From JAZKGA01 sp040386235 (GTDB lineage: Bacteria > Pseudomonadota > Alphaproteobacteria > Micavibrionales > Micavibrionaceae), in NCBI GenBank assembly GCA_040386235.1, contig JAZKGA010000001.1:744001-808000 (forward strand): a stretch of 64,000 nt of DNA. Reading direction: 5' to 3'. Of this stretch, positions 9,078 to 17,000 are shown in pieces. A program made the position numbers and the translations under genes. The notes beneath the pieces were generated by a model. The model saw only the letters and a list, made by a program, of their open reading frames with translations, had not been told where the DNA came from and did not search any database. Within the stretch, counting starts at the first letter, position 1; each line of letters starts with the position of its first letter.

Positions 9078-9416
9078 GTGGTGCAGCTTCATTTCATTTT
9101 GCCAAATGGGCAACGGAAAAGCATCACTGCGCAACCGGGCCAGACGGTAATGGAAGTGGCGGTCGCAGCCGGCATTCAGGGGATGGAAGGGATGTGCGGC
9201 GGATCACTTGCCTGTGCCACGTGCCATGCCTATATCCATCCTGACTGGTGGCGCGTGACGTTGCCTGAGGGGGACGAGATATTGGACGGTGAAACGGATA
9301 TGCTGGATACCGCGTTTGCCGTCACGCACCAATCGCGCCTGTCCTGCCAGATTATCCTGACGCCTGCAATGGATGGCTTGATTGTCGGCCTGCCAGGCCT
9401 TAAAGAATGGCTGTAG
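9078..9416 (+). CDS. [2Fe-2S] ferredoxin, ISC/adrenodoxin type
   Basis: A 112-residue ferredoxin beginning at a GTG (9078; a second GTG at 9081 is equally possible) three bases after the desulfurase stop. The segment GMCGGSLACATCHAY has the C-x5-C-x2-C spacing of vertebrate-type ferredoxins, and a later Cys in SRLSCQ supplies the fourth cluster ligand. These proteins pass single electrons and in the ISC pathway support sulfur reduction on the scaffold. Its place between desulfurase and mnmA suggests electron supply to cluster assembly or to persulfide turnover. The 3' end overlaps the mnmA frame by 10 bases if mnmA starts at 9407. Confidence 0.92.
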   Translation: MVQLHFILPNGQRKSITAQPGQTVMEVAVAAGIQGMEGMCGGSLACATCHAYIHPDWWRVTLPEGDEILDGETDMLDTAFAVTHQSRLSCQIILTPAMDGLIVGLPGLKEWL

Positions 9417-10549
9417 AGAAAGTATTGAAGATGAACAGTTTAGGTTTCGACAAATCGCCTGCCGATACCCGCGTGGTTGTTGCCATGTCGGGTGGTGTTG
9501 ATTCATCCGTTGTTGCGGCCCTTTTGCATGAACAGGGATACGACGTTATCGGCGTCACACTTCAGCTGTACGACCATGGCGCAGCGATTGAGAAAAAGGG
9601 TGCGTGTTGCGCCGGCCAGGATATTTACGATGCGCGGCGCGTCGCTGAAGAGCGCGGCTTCCCGCACTACGTCCTGAATTACGAAAGCAATTTCAAGCAA
9701 TCGGTTATTGATGACTTCGTCGATACTTACATGCAGGGGCAAACGCCGATCCCGTGCGTGACGTGCAACCAAAGCGTCAAGTTTCGCGATTTGCTGAAAG
9801 TCGCCCGTGACCTGGGCGCTGATTGTATGGCGACGGGTCATTACGTACAGCGCACGGTCGATCCGGTAACGGGCCAGGCCCTGTTGCAGCGTGCGGTTGA
9901 TACGGGAAAGGATCAAAGCTATTTCCTGTTTGCGACGACCCAGGATCAACTTGATTTCCTGCGCTTTCCGCTGGGGGGATGGACCAAGGATGTGACGCGT
10001 ATGCATGCGGATCGCCTGGGCCTGATTACCGCGAACAAGCCTGACAGCCAGGATATCTGTTTCGTGCCGAACGGCGACTATGCCGCTGTGGTCAAGAAAA
10101 TCGCACCGGCCGCGGCCCAGCCAGGCAACATCGTTCACGTGGATGGCCGCGTGATCGGTCAGCATGATGGGATTATCAATTACACAATTGGCCAGCGTAA
10201 GGGCCTGGGCATCGGTGGCGGGATCAGTGACGGCAACACGCCGTTATATGTGGTCGGGATTGATGCGGCCACCGCCACGGTCCAGGTCGGCCCGAAAGAG
10301 GCGCTGGCCCGCACGATTGTCCATGTGGGCAAGGGCAACTGGCTGTGTGACACAAACGCACCGCGTGAGATTGTTGTGAAATTGCGGTCGGTCAGTGCCC
10401 CATTGCCGGCGCATATCGCCTGGGATGACCGGGGTGGCGCCGTGGTAACCCTTGGCACCGCGCAATACGGTATTGCGCCGGGTCAGGCCGCTGTGTGTTA
10501 TGATGGCGACCACGTCCTGGGCGGCGGATGGATCAGCCAGACGGCTTAG
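9407..10549 (+). CDS. mnmA: tRNA-specific 2-thiouridylase MnmA
   Basis: A 380-residue ATP-dependent enzyme that inserts sulfur at C2 of wobble uridine 34 in tRNAs for Lys, Glu and Gln. The PP-loop SGGVDSS (about residues 28-34) binds ATP. Cys120 in VTCNQSVKF and Cys218 in DSQDICFV match the two catalytic cysteines of the family. The C-terminal beta domains are present (NYTIGQRKGLGIGGG). The ATG at 9407 lies in the end of the ferredoxin gene; an ATG at 9431 with AGAGAAAG upstream is an alternative start. It is last in the cluster and its stop interlocks with the convergent gene (TTAG). Confidence 0.95.
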   Translation: MAVEKVLKMNSLGFDKSPADTRVVVAMSGGVDSSVVAALLHEQGYDVIGVTLQLYDHGAAIEKKGACCAGQDIYDARRVAEERGFPHYVLNYESNFKQSVIDDFVDTYMQGQTPIPCVTCNQSVKFRDLLKVARDLGADCMATGHYVQRTVDPVTGQALLQRAVDTGKDQSYFLFATTQDQLDFLRFPLGGWTKDVTRMHADRLGLITANKPDSQDICFVPNGDYAAVVKKIAPAAAQPGNIVHVDGRVIGQHDGIINYTIGQRKGLGIGGGISDGNTPLYVVGIDAATATVQVGPKEALARTIVHVGKGNWLCDTNAPREIVVKLRSVSAPLPAHIAWDDRGGAVVTLGTAQYGIAPGQAAVCYDGDHVLGGGWISQTA

Positions 10550-11577
10550 CCAGGCTGGGCAAATCTGTCCATAAAGTTTTGCACCTTGTCCGCCAAGCGT
10601 TTTTCGGTATCGGCAAGCGCCCTACCCGTCCCAGAATGTAGGGTAAGCGAGCGCATATCGCTCATCGCGCCATATGCATCTTGCGTGTATTCTCTGGCGT
10701 ATAACCTATGACAGCGGGCATGGGTGTAGAAGAGCGTCCGCAAGCTGTCCATGGCACGTACTGTCGGCAGGAATCCAGCCGTAGAATCATTGGACGGTAC
10801 GGCGCGTAATTCATTCATCGCATCAACAAGGGTAAAAGGTGTCTCAGCACTCTGGGTGTTAGAGATGTGTTCAAGTGTGGCCCGCATATTATAATTGACG
10901 CTTTGTAACGTCAGCCCCAGGCCTTTCATTTTCTTATGCGTGGCAGGCGATAACCCTCTATCTGCTGTGCCGGTTATGCTTTTCAAATCGCACCCGCTTA
11001 ACGCCAGTAACTGCCCGACATAAACGATATTGTGCCGGCGCAAATGCGAGGATGTGATCCGTCCAAAAACATCTTCTATGGTCTGGTCCATGTACTGCAT
11101 CTTTTTGGCTAACGTTGAGATCGAAGCAGGCTTAGGGGGTGGTGTTTCTTCGCGGATCGGTAATCCGCGTGCAGCGCGGCTGAACATTTCGACAACATAC
11201 AGTGTAGATGGCCGATATTGGCCGCTTTTAAGATTTAAGTCAGCGTTCAGCAGATCTGGTTGTATCTCAAAAAAAGTGCCTATCTTATCCACGCTGTGGA
11301 GAAGGGATTCCCGTTCTGTTGCACTTAACGGTAACGGTGTGGAAGATTGCTTTAAACCATGTGCGCACAGTTCGGCTTTAATAGTGCTGCGCATCTGCAT
11401 GTTGATTTTAGGAATGTCAAAACTGCTGACACAGAAATCCCCCAACACACGAAAGCAATGTGTTTTTAAAGTCGCTATCTGCAAGACTGTGGTGTTTGTT
11501 TGTGTTAAACGTCCGGTTAATCCCGTTATCGGCAGGAAAGCCGGGTGCGCGGCAAAGCTCATTGCGTTATCTGTCAT
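10546..11577 (-). CDS. Unknown protein, third gene of a paralogous trio, RpoA-CTD-like segment
   Basis: A 343-residue protein of no family I know. Its central part (about residues 178-225) contains NIVYVGQLLALSGCDLKSI, then a turn and GLSPATHKKMKGLGLTL. The order and spacing of hydrophobic and Gly residues match the helix-hairpin-helix of the RNA polymerase alpha C-terminal domain (I-x-Y-I-G-D-L ... L-x-x-x-x-x-x-G-x-x-S-x-x-x-I-K). The C-terminal part (YGAMSDMRSLTL ... TEKRLADKV) aligns with the C-terminal motif of its two upstream neighbours. No signal peptide or membrane segment is seen. It overlaps the preceding gene by 4 bases (ATGA), so translation is probably coupled. Confidence 0.75.
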   Translation of the reverse strand: MTDNAMSFAAHPAFLPITGLTGRLTQTNTTVLQIATLKTHCFRVLGDFCVSSFDIPKINMQMRSTIKAELCAHGLKQSSTPLPLSATERESLLHSVDKIGTFFEIQPDLLNADLNLKSGQYRPSTLYVVEMFSRAARGLPIREETPPPKPASISTLAKKMQYMDQTIEDVFGRITSSHLRRHNIVYVGQLLALSGCDLKSITGTADRGLSPATHKKMKGLGLTLQSVNYNMRATLEHISNTQSAETPFTLVDAMNELRAVPSNDSTAGFLPTVRAMDSLRTLFYTHARCHRLYAREYTQDAYGAMSDMRSLTLHSGTGRALADTEKRLADKVQNFMDRFAQPG

Positions 11578-12551
11578 AATTTGGCCTGCTGTGGCATCCA
11601 GGCTGTTTTTGTCCGGTCGCGTTCAAAAAAGGCAGCCTGTTCGGCCAAATGTTTTTCAACCGTTTGAATTGAATCGCGTCCCATGCCATTTACTTGCAGG
11701 ATTTCTGTGACGGTACGCCCCATCTCGCCAATAGCTGTGTAGCCTAGAATATCAGCGTTACGACCATGTACCATCGTCAGGTGCGTGGCGCATGAATGCG
11801 CCGCGAATGCAATTCGTAACGCATTTTCCGTTGCAATGCCGCTGAGGCGTGGCGTGGGCTGGATGATTGTACTAAAGTCCTTTCCATCACAATTGCGGAC
11901 GATTTCACACAGATCACGCATGTTTGTATCGGGTGCGTAATAAGCTGCTGCCTCGGCATCAATAGTGACGCGCCGGTGGCGCGATGCCAGGCGTTGGTCA
12001 AACCAGATCGTATCAAGCGATTGAAGTTTGCGGGCATCGATAACCCGTTGGAATTCACTTCGTCGTGTTAAACTTGAGGCATGAATATCAATGCAATCAA
12101 GACGGTCTGAGAGTTTAAGCGCGGCCAATTGGGCATAGTATAAGATGCCGGCCAGCTTTAATTTTGATGTCATATGTCGGGGTAAAGGGTTCTTACCGCT
12201 ATCAAGGCCTTGCTGCATCGCTTCAAGTATCTTTCCGCGTTGATCCGATGACAGGCACAGGGCTGTGGTATCGGCTTTTGGGTTGCCGTGAGCGGATTTA
12301 GAAAAAGCTTCTACTATCGATAAAACAAAAGGGGAGTATGCCCCAATCAGGCTTTTATCTAAAATCGCATAATCCTGTTTATCTGCCAGGGCAGTGTTAT
12401 AGGCCGCAATTGTTTGATCGCGTGTTGGACTTCCTGTGGTTTTGCAAAACCAGGCCGCGATTGTATCTGGTTTTGCAACCGAGCGCGCCGGGCGACCACG
12501 TGGTTTTTTAGGGCCATGCACCTGAGGCTGTGCGAGAATTGAAGCGTTCAT
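11574..12551 (-). CDS. Unknown protein, second gene of a paralogous trio, RpoA-CTD-like C terminus
   Basis: About 325 residues. The ATG at 12551 is preferred over 12557 because AAGGA lies seven bases before it. A basic N terminus (KKPRGRPARS, AT-hook-like) is followed by a helical domain containing AYNTALADKQDY and YSPFVLSIVEAFSK. Next come ILYYAQLAAL, then IWFDQRLASRHRR, NMRDLCEIVRNCDG and ENALRIAFAAHS, and finally GYTAIGEMGRTVTEILQ with VNGMGRDSIQTVEKHL. The last stretch closely follows the alpha-CTD pattern (IG-E-x-x-x-x-x-x-x-E-L-L ... G-R-x-S-I). Much of it is shared with the first gene of the trio. Nucleic-acid or protein binding is plausible; no enzyme motif is seen. Confidence 0.78.
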   Translation of the reverse strand: MNASILAQPQVHGPKKPRGRPARSVAKPDTIAAWFCKTTGSPTRDQTIAAYNTALADKQDYAILDKSLIGAYSPFVLSIVEAFSKSAHGNPKADTTALCLSSDQRGKILEAMQQGLDSGKNPLPRHMTSKLKLAGILYYAQLAALKLSDRLDCIDIHASSLTRRSEFQRVIDARKLQSLDTIWFDQRLASRHRRVTIDAEAAAYYAPDTNMRDLCEIVRNCDGKDFSTIIQPTPRLSGIATENALRIAFAAHSCATHLTMVHGRNADILGYTAIGEMGRTVTEILQVNGMGRDSIQTVEKHLAEQAAFFERDRTKTAWMPQQAKL

Positions 12552-12571
12552 TGTCATTTCCTTTTGAATGT

Positions 12572-13579
12572 TTAAATTTGCACGGTGGGTGGAAGGACAC
12601 AGCCGTATATAGTTTCAAATTCTTTAATCATCGTTGCTACACGCTTTTCATAGGCATAGAGGCCTTGCGATTGCATGCCACATTCTTTCAGCTCTGTTGT
12701 GATCTGATCGCCGATCTGGCCGATCTGGGCATATGCGTTGCGGTCATGGTCGCGATGCTGTGAATAGGCCAGATGTTCTACGGACGTATGCGCTTCGAAG
12801 GCGACCCGCAGGGCGTTGGCCATCATTACGGATACCAGATGTGGCGAGGCTTCGATGATATGGCCAAATCCTGGGCCATCACAATTGGCGACCATTACGT
12901 GCAAGTCGCGCAGATTCATCTCGGATGTGTATTTTCTGGTGTGGTCCATATTCAATGTGCGCGTCTGGTGCATCAGTGCCAAGCGCTGGTCAAACCATGC
13001 GTCCTGCAAATGATCGAAGGGCAGTTTTGCGACGGTATCATTAAGGCTGGCCACAAAGCCGTGCGAAAGGCTATCAAGTCTTGTATATTGCCGGTATGCA
13101 TCCGGCTGCAAAGCCGCCAGGTGGGCGTAATGCGTGATGCCGTGTGTCGTCAGGGACGCGACATGCTTAGGCGCATCCGTTTCTGCAATCTTAATCGCCA
13201 TATTCGTCAGCATACTGCGTCGTGACGCAGAAGACAGCGTGTGTGGCACGTCGTACGCGGATGGCAGGCTACGCACCGCCATCGCGAAAATGCTGACAAG
13301 TGCCAGAGTGAAAGGGGAGTACGACTGTGATGTCACCAAAGCCTGATCCAGCAAAGGATAGTCAGCTTTGTGCGCAAATGCTGTGTTAAAAGCTTGAATT
13401 GTCTGGGTGGCGGCATAACCGCCATTGCGGACCAGCCTGGCTTTGCTGATCTGGGTTTGTCCGGTTGGCTGGCGCTTGAAATACGCCAGAAGGGCTGTCA
13501 TTGGCGTTTCTGGCGCCATGGTGCCCGATAAATTGGCAGGTGATAACAGCGGTAAAGTCATTATGTTTTCCATATGCAT
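12572..13579 (-). CDS. Unknown protein, first gene of a paralogous trio
   Basis: A 335-residue protein clearly related to the next gene. Shared blocks include AFNTAFAHKADYPLLDQAL, YSPFTLALVSIFA, ITHYAHLAAL, AWFDQRLALMHQ, MNLRDLHVMVANCDG, MANALRVAFEAHTS, and a C-terminal YAQIGQIGDQITTELKECGM. The invariant WFDQRLA and NLRDL..V.NCDG blocks mark the family core. An ATG at 13561 with GGAAAA upstream may be the true start; 13573 is a third choice. It is first in a three-gene minus-strand operon and diverges from the LOG-family gene, with an inverted repeat close upstream. Predicted cytosolic; function unknown. Confidence 0.77.
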   Translation of the reverse strand: MHMENIMTLPLLSPANLSGTMAPETPMTALLAYFKRQPTGQTQISKARLVRNGGYAATQTIQAFNTAFAHKADYPLLDQALVTSQSYSPFTLALVSIFAMAVRSLPSAYDVPHTLSSASRRSMLTNMAIKIAETDAPKHVASLTTHGITHYAHLAALQPDAYRQYTRLDSLSHGFVASLNDTVAKLPFDHLQDAWFDQRLALMHQTRTLNMDHTRKYTSEMNLRDLHVMVANCDGPGFGHIIEASPHLVSVMMANALRVAFEAHTSVEHLAYSQHRDHDRNAYAQIGQIGDQITTELKECGMQSQGLYAYEKRVATMIKEFETIYGCVLPPTVQI

Positions 13580-13582
13580 AGA

Positions 13583-13601
13583 GTGCTAACGGGCATAGCA
13601 C
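13583..13601. promoter_or_regulatory. Inverted repeat GTGCTA-N7-TAGCAC, possible operator
   Basis: A perfect 6-base inverted repeat with 7-base spacing lies immediately upstream of the paralogous trio and in the region shared with the divergent LOG gene. Its symmetry suits a dimeric repressor, but one copy only is seen and no regulator is adjacent. Confidence 0.35.
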
Positions 13602-13671
13602 GTCACATTAAATTATGTCAACACTTCTTTGTGCCTTGTCGATGCGCGACGAATAAGACATAAAGGATTTT

Positions 13672-14301
13672 ATGTCTGAAATTGTCTCTTTATCGCGCCA
13701 CACCAACCGTATTCTGGTTTGCTGTGGGGCCCGCACCGGAAATTCCCCTGATTTTATGGCCCAGGCCGATGCGCTGGGCGACGGTCTGGGGCGCGCCGGC
13801 TATACGATTGTCTATGGCGGCGGCAATGGCGGCCTGATGGGCGCGGTATGCCGCGCGGCAACCGTGCATGGCGCAACAATTCACGGATATGGCCTGGATG
13901 CGTTTTTGAAAATGGACGGATTGCTGCCCGGCGTGACGCTGGAACGGGTTGCTGACCTGTTTATCCGGAAAGAAAAGTTTTTGTTAAGCTGCGATGCGGG
14001 CATTATTTTGCCGGGTGGGATCGGTACGTTGGATGAGCTGGCGGAAATCGCTGCGGCCAACGACCTGCAATGCTATGTGGATGGGGACGTGCCGTTAAAG
14101 CCGATTATCGTCGTGAATTACCAGGGCTTTTACGATCATCTGTTCAAGCAACTGGAGACCAGCATAAAACATGGATTTGTGCATGAGAACCAGATGCGCA
14201 TGTTCCACCTTGTTCCCGATGCCGCCGCCGCGATGACGTTGCTTGATGATTACAACAAAGCCCCGGCGACGCTGGCGGCGACACTGGCTAAGGGCACCTG
14301 A
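13672..14301 (+). CDS. LOG family protein (TIGR00730; nucleoside-5'-monophosphate phosphoribohydrolase)
   Basis: A 209-residue Rossmann-like protein with the two family signatures: YGGGNGGLMG near residues 45-54 and PGGIGTLDE near residues 124-132. The latter carries the catalytic Glu of LOG (lonely guy) hydrolases. RKEKFLL supplies the conserved Arg. Family members cleave ribose 5-phosphate from purine or cytokinin monophosphates in the cytosol; the substrate here cannot be told. An AAAGGA ribosome-binding site precedes the ATG. It is divergent from the paralogous trio, 92 bases away. Confidence 0.92.
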   Translation: MSEIVSLSRHTNRILVCCGARTGNSPDFMAQADALGDGLGRAGYTIVYGGGNGGLMGAVCRAATVHGATIHGYGLDAFLKMDGLLPGVTLERVADLFIRKEKFLLSCDAGIILPGGIGTLDELAEIAAANDLQCYVDGDVPLKPIIVVNYQGFYDHLFKQLETSIKHGFVHENQMRMFHLVPDAAAAMTLLDDYNKAPATLAATLAKGT

Positions 14302-14338
14302 TAACAGGCATGCGGCGTCTGCGTCTCGTCACATTCTA

Positions 14339-14367
14339 TTGCAATACGTAAACTGTAATGCTATGGT
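14339..14367 (+). promoter_or_regulatory. Putative promoter TTGCAA-N17-TATGGT
   Basis: The -35-like TTGCAA and -10-like TATGGT have optimal 17-base spacing. The expected transcription start, seven bases after the -10 element, falls exactly on the A of the ATG at 14374, predicting a leaderless mRNA. Confidence 0.45.
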
Positions 14368-14373
14368 ATGGCG

Positions 14374-15159
14374 ATGCTGAATGACGCCTTTGCCCCCTCT
14401 GCTGCGACTGATTGTGACGCGATCCTCGACCACATTGGTTTCCTGGACGAAATAATGGACCAGGTGCGCGTTATGCTGGCCGCATCCAATAGTGGGGCGA
14501 CCAGCGGTGGGCGTCGCGCTTCTTTCAATTGCTTTGATTTGTCTGATGGTCCGTGTGGTCAGCTGCAATCTTTCTTGGCGTACCGGTTGCAGGACGCTGG
14601 TTTTTCGGCTTATCCATTTGCTGTGCAGACTTTGCCACATTCGCCTTTTTATCACACCGCATTGTGCGCGGATGTGGGCGAGTTGGTCCTCCTGGACCCC
14701 TCATTGTCGCAATTTCAGCATGGATTCAGATGTTATAATGCAGATCTTCGGTGTTCCCAGATATTGGACACGAAGACATCCCCTGTGTGCCGTTTATTAA
14801 GCCAGCAAGATGGGATTGCGATGTGGCACTCTCTGCGGCAGAGCGGATATGCCGATCTGACACCAACGCGGGCAAAGTCTTACCTCTCCGTTTTCGTACC
14901 GCCTGGCGTAGAAGTTATGCCAGGTTATGCCATGGATTTTATGATGTCACGGAACACGCCACCGTCGTTACCGTTGATGCATTGCCGGGACGAGGTTAAT
15001 ATCTGGATGAAGGCTCTGTATTTGCCACTGGTTACGCCGGGCCGACCGCAGACCCGGGATCAAGAGATTAATCACGATTTCTGGAAAGATCGCGCCGGTT
15101 GCGCCTATGGCATTGTGAACAGCAATCCGAAATATACAGGTATGCTGTATCAGCTTTGA
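14374..15159 (+). CDS. Putative Cys-His-Asp protein (arylamine N-acetyltransferase/transglutaminase-like fold)
   Basis: About 261 residues; not confidently assigned to a family. It has a Cys61 at a helix start (DGPCGQLQSFLAYRL), His94 (FYHTALC) and Asp108 in ELVLLDPS. The order and spacing (33 and 14 residues) are like the Cys-His-Asp triads of arylamine N-acetyltransferases and transglutaminase-like peptidases. The C-terminal half is not recognised. An ATG at 14368 is in frame, but the promoter geometry favours 14374. It converges with lepA, overlapping by 10 bases. The triad is inferred from spacing alone. Confidence 0.65.
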   Translation: MLNDAFAPSAATDCDAILDHIGFLDEIMDQVRVMLAASNSGATSGGRRASFNCFDLSDGPCGQLQSFLAYRLQDAGFSAYPFAVQTLPHSPFYHTALCADVGELVLLDPSLSQFQHGFRCYNADLRCSQILDTKTSPVCRLLSQQDGIAMWHSLRQSGYADLTPTRAKSYLSVFVPPGVEVMPGYAMDFMMSRNTPPSLPLMHCRDEVNIWMKALYLPLVTPGRPQTRDQEINHDFWKDRAGCAYGIVNSNPKYTGMLYQL

Positions 15160-16961
15160 TCGCCCATCTTCAGTGCAGCGATAAATGCGCTTTGCGGGAT
15201 TTCAACATTCCCGTATTGGCGCATTTTCTTTTTGCCCTCTTTTTGCTTGTCCAGCAATTTCCGTTTACGCGACACGTCGCCACCATAACATTTGGCGGTG
15301 ACATCTTTGCGCATCGCAGAAATATCTTCACGGGCGATGATTTTACCGCCCAATGCGGCCTGAATGGCGATCTTGAACAATTGTTTTGGGATCAGGTCTT
15401 TCAGACGTTCGCATAATTGCCGCCCGCGTCGTTCGGCCTGTGACCGGTGTACGATCATCGCCAGGGCATCAACGGGTTCCTGGTTGACCATGATGTCCAG
15501 CTTCACCAAATCGCCATCTTCAAAGTCATCCAATGCATAATCGAAGGACGCATATCCGCGTGAGATTGATTTCAGGCGATCATAAAAATCGAACACGACT
15601 TCGTTCAAGGGCAAACGGTATTCCAGCATCGCGCGGGCGCCGACGTATGACAGGCCCAATTGCACACCGCGGCGTTCCTGGCATAATTGTAACAATCCGC
15701 CCAGATATTCATCGGGGGTCAGGATTGTGGCTTTGATCCATGGCTCGGCAATTGTTTTGATGCGTTGAACTTCCGGCATATCGACGGGATTGTACATTTC
15801 CGTCCGCAGGCCGTCGGTCATCTCCATTTTATAGACAACAGAAGGTGCGGTGGGGATCAGGTCCAGGTCAAACTCACGCTCCAGCCGTTCCTGAATAATC
15901 TCCATGTGCAGCAAGCCTAAGAAGCCGCAGCGGAAACCCATGCCCAGGGCCTGTGAGCTTTCCGGTTCGTAATGCAAAGAGGCATCGTTCAAGGCCAGCT
16001 TGCCTAAAGATTCCCGCAATTTCTCGAATTCCGAGGAATCGATGGGGAACAGCGAACAAAACACCATCGGCACGCTTGGCTTAAAGCCTGCGAGCATTTC
16101 CGTGGCCGGTTTTCGATCATCGGTGATCGTATCGCCTACTTTTGTATCGGCGATTTCCTTGATGCCCGCGGTGATAAAGCCCATTTCGCCAGGGCCGAGC
16201 GTATCGACCAGGATATGTTTGGGTGTGAAAATACCGACGCGGTCAATCTCACGCGACGCCCCCGTGCCCATAAAACGGATTTTCTGGCCCTTGCGTAATG
16301 TCCCCTGGAACACGCGCACCAGGATCACAACGCCAAGATAAGCGTCGTACCAGCTATCGACCAGCAATGCTTTGGTCGGTGCTTGCGCGCCTTCAGATAT
16401 GGGGGCGGGCAGGCGGGTCACGATGGCTTCCAGCAACCCATCGATATTCAAGCCGGATTTGCCAGAGACGCAGACGGCGTCTGATGCATCCAGGCCGATC
16501 ACTTCTTCAATCTGGTTTTTGACACGTTCGACATCCGCGGCAGGCAGGTCGATTTTGTTGATAACCGGGATGATTTCCAAATTGTTGTCCAGGGCCTGAT
16601 ATACGTTGGCCAGCGTCTGGGCCTCGACACCTTGGGACGCATCGACCACCAGCAACGCGCCCTCGCATGAGGCCAGCGACCGGGACACTTCATAGGCAAA
16701 ATCAACATGCCCGGGCGTATCCATCAAATTCAACTGATATGTTGCGCCATCTTTTGCCGTATAGGCCAGGCGGACGGTCTGCGCCTTAATGGTAATACCG
16801 CGCTCGCGCTCAATATCCATCGAATCCAGGACTTGTTCCTTCATCTCACGCAGCTCAAGACCGCCACAGGTTTGAATCAGGCGGTCGGCCAGGGTCGATT
16901 TTCCATGGTCAATATGGGCAATAATCGCAAAGTTGCGGATTTTATTCAGGGTTTCACTCAT
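15150..16961 (-). CDS. lepA: Elongation factor 4 (LepA)
   Basis: A 603-residue translational GTPase that acts on the ribosome, proposed to back-translocate or assist initiation and assembly. G1 is AHIDHGKSTL near residues 14-23, G3 is DTPGHVDF and G4 is NKID. Domains II and III/V follow, and the LepA-specific C-terminal domain ends with the basic KCYGGDVSRKRKLLDKQK. Length is standard. No ribosome-binding site is seen; a TATATG element lies 8 bases before the ATG, so the transcript may be leaderless. It converges with the Cys-His-Asp gene. Confidence 0.97.
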   Translation of the reverse strand: MSETLNKIRNFAIIAHIDHGKSTLADRLIQTCGGLELREMKEQVLDSMDIERERGITIKAQTVRLAYTAKDGATYQLNLMDTPGHVDFAYEVSRSLASCEGALLVVDASQGVEAQTLANVYQALDNNLEIIPVINKIDLPAADVERVKNQIEEVIGLDASDAVCVSGKSGLNIDGLLEAIVTRLPAPISEGAQAPTKALLVDSWYDAYLGVVILVRVFQGTLRKGQKIRFMGTGASREIDRVGIFTPKHILVDTLGPGEMGFITAGIKEIADTKVGDTITDDRKPATEMLAGFKPSVPMVFCSLFPIDSSEFEKLRESLGKLALNDASLHYEPESSQALGMGFRCGFLGLLHMEIIQERLEREFDLDLIPTAPSVVYKMEMTDGLRTEMYNPVDMPEVQRIKTIAEPWIKATILTPDEYLGGLLQLCQERRGVQLGLSYVGARAMLEYRLPLNEVVFDFYDRLKSISRGYASFDYALDDFEDGDLVKLDIMVNQEPVDALAMIVHRSQAERRGRQLCERLKDLIPKQLFKIAIQAALGGKIIAREDISAMRKDVTAKCYGGDVSRKRKLLDKQKEGKKKMRQYGNVEIPQSAFIAALKMGDQS

Positions 16962-16969
16962 TGTGCATT

Positions 16970-16999
16970 CATATAGGCGAGAGGGTGGGGCAAACGCAA
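16970..16999 (-). promoter_or_regulatory. Putative lepA promoter TTGCGT-N18-TATATG
   Basis: Read on the minus strand, TTGCGT and TATATG are 18 bases apart, and 8 bases separate TATATG from the lepA ATG. This predicts transcription starting at or one base before the start codon. Confidence 0.45.
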
Positions 17000-17000
17000 C

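Noticed and set aside
9503..10165. 220-codon minus-strand frame opposite mnmA
   Set aside because: mnmA motifs lie in the plus strand over the same interval; no independent support for the antisense frame.
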